A stretch of DNA of 64,000 nt from Paragonimus skrjabini miyazakii (taxonomy: Eukaryota > Platyhelminthes > Trematoda > Plagiorchiida > Troglotrematidae): NCBI GenBank assembly GCA_014338405.1, contig JTDE01001056.1, positions 43,378-107,377 on the forward strand, in the 5' to 3' direction. Both the position numbers and the translations under genes were made by a program. Positions 62,761 through 64,000 of the stretch are shown here, piece by piece. The notes beneath the pieces are model-generated. The model was given only the letters and a program-made list of their open reading frames with translations. It searched no databases and was not told the DNA's origin. The first letter of the stretch is position 1. Every line of letters begins with the position of its first letter.

Positions 62761-63139
62761 GAAAACTGAATTAAAACTAAGATACAAAATATATTTTTCA
62801 GATACCTTAACTGAGAACAATATATTTTGATCCGCGACCCTAAAAAGGAATATGGTTTTTATTACCGTCAAATTCACCGACAGTGATTACACGTTATTAA
62901 ATTTATGATCAACCGATGAATGTCCAATAGTTCTCCAAAAAGCAGGTTTTTTTAACTTATGTATTGATTGCGATGGCAATTAAGTAATGCATGATGAATG
63001 AAGTTGAGCCTAAGTGACTCACAAAACAATGTATTATCGTATCTGTCCTTCAAGCAGGACTGAAGTACTGTTCAATCTGGATTACATTGTTGTGTGGTTA
63101 ACTAGTTTCAGATGTGAAATTTCTGAGCGTATGGGATTA
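62761..63139. other. Unassigned spacer
   Basis: AT-rich sequence without recognisable features. Confidence 0.4.
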
Positions 63140-63250
63140 GTTCTGTAGCTCATCTGGTTTGGACGTGTTTCTGTTCCTGGTTCAACTCCAGTCGAAGTCT
63201 AGGTATTCCGCAGTTATGTCTTTTCTAAAAGTAAGGCACATAAATATAAA
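63140..63250 (+). mobile_element. tRNA-derived repeat, third copy, shortened
   Basis: The plus strand reads CTGTAGCTCATCTGGT (A box, 63143-63158), then TTGGACGTGTTTCTGTTCC, the B box CCTGGTTCAACTCC (63176-63189) and AGTCGAAGTCTAGGTATTCC. This matches tandem unit 1 at 28.5 kb over the boxes and the body, but lacks the AGGGCGCTTGCCGCG tract between the boxes. The loss brings the boxes closer than pol III normally tolerates, so this copy is likely transcriptionally inert. Confidence 0.65.
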
Positions 63251-64000
63251 CTCTGATTCATTTAAGTAAATAAGGGCCTGAACATTGCAGTCCTCTTTTT
63301 TCATGTAGTCATTCCTTACGGAGTGCAACTAGCTAAGCAACTTGAATATAGAATTCTTTAGATGGTGAGTTTTTAAACAGTATTATGACAAGCTTTCTGT
63401 GTTTGATTTTTCTCACACAGTTTCATTCAAAAATATGGTCCTTTACTAATTGTGATGCTCGGTTTTTCTATCTATTTTGATAAAACATGTCTCAATATTT
63501 CCGATTCTGGAGGTTTGTTCACAACATTTTTACCGCATAAAGAGCATAGAAAAAACAGCACAGTTATCGGTATGATAAATATGTAAGTTTAATTATGAAA
63601 CTTTTATTTGTTTAGGTCAGTCAAAAACATACACTTTAAATGTGTATTTTCTTTTCAACCGTAGTCCACATAACTGGCAGTCTTATTAAAACTCAAATAG
63701 CATTTTGAGGACTAAAAAATTCACGGAAACAGCGTATTGAATCAAGGTGTCATACATATTATGAGTATTTCATATTTAATTTTGTTGTTAAAAAATATAT
63801 TTTAGTTATTACCTGATCTAACATGGTATGTACCAGTGTATGATCTAAACTTTCAGGCAATTTTTTTTTTATGTTACAAAATTAGCATTAAACGGAAGTC
63901 TGCAGTTCAGTTGAAATTTAGTTCGAATTTGATGTAACATTTCAGAACAATCTATCAGTACCGGTAATTTGGGCAAATTCTTCAGGATGAACTAAAACTT
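63251..64000. other. Unassigned AT-rich spacer
   Basis: No recognisable gene, RNA or repeat in the last 750 bases. The sequence is rich in A and T runs. Confidence 0.45.

Overview
The window looks like eukaryotic, AT-rich, gene-poor repeat-laden DNA, most likely from a parasitic flatworm and probably a digenean fluke. No complete host gene, no rRNA and no functional tRNA gene could be recognised on either strand, and there is one 100-base N gap (10055-10154). The flatworm assignment is an inference. It rests on (i) a dispersed tRNA-derived SINE carrying a hammerhead-ribozyme core just after its pol III B box, the architecture known from the Smalpha repeats of Schistosoma, (ii) a Penelope-like element remnant ending in a GIY-YIG endonuclease, (iii) a Ty3/Gypsy remnant, and (iv) very long AT-rich spacers with only short chance reading frames.

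Layout. 1-6.4 kb: unassigned spacer. 6.46-6.55 kb: 3' fragment of the hammerhead SINE. 10.05 kb: assembly gap. 10.86-11.04, 20.91-21.12, 30.02-30.19, 50.23-50.41 and 52.44-52.59 kb: five further copies of the same SINE (all minus except the one at 20.9 kb), each decayed differently. The 50.3 kb and 10.9 kb copies keep all conserved core bases of a hammerhead ribozyme, while the 52.5 kb copy has lost the core. 19.7 kb: a candidate orphan exon. 28.44-28.89 kb: two tandem, minus-strand copies of a second tRNA-derived repeat, with a third copy at 63.14-63.25 kb. 39.29 kb: an ATT microsatellite. 40.2-40.5 kb: a Gypsy RNase H-like fragment. 42.95-43.09 kb: a TATA/ATG/splice-donor arrangement that could be a short first exon. 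47.11-47.64 kb: Penelope-like GIY-YIG remnant (minus). 47.95-48.87 kb: an internally deleted mariner transposon with near-identical terminal inverted repeats, inserted in a TA repeat. 56.74-59.22 kb: a Ty3/Gypsy element that keeps Gag and integrase but has lost protease and reverse transcriptase, ending in a polypurine tract and the start of a presumed 3' LTR. 62.6 kb: a possible LINE reverse-transcriptase tail.

Nothing here forms an operon or a working pathway. The window reads as a graveyard of at least six repeat families. The most interesting signal is the hammerhead-bearing SINE: aligning its copies with one another suggests an ancestral ribozyme with a six-base-pair stem I, a four-base-pair stem II and a minimal stem III. 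All family names rest on motifs read by eye; no database search was possible.
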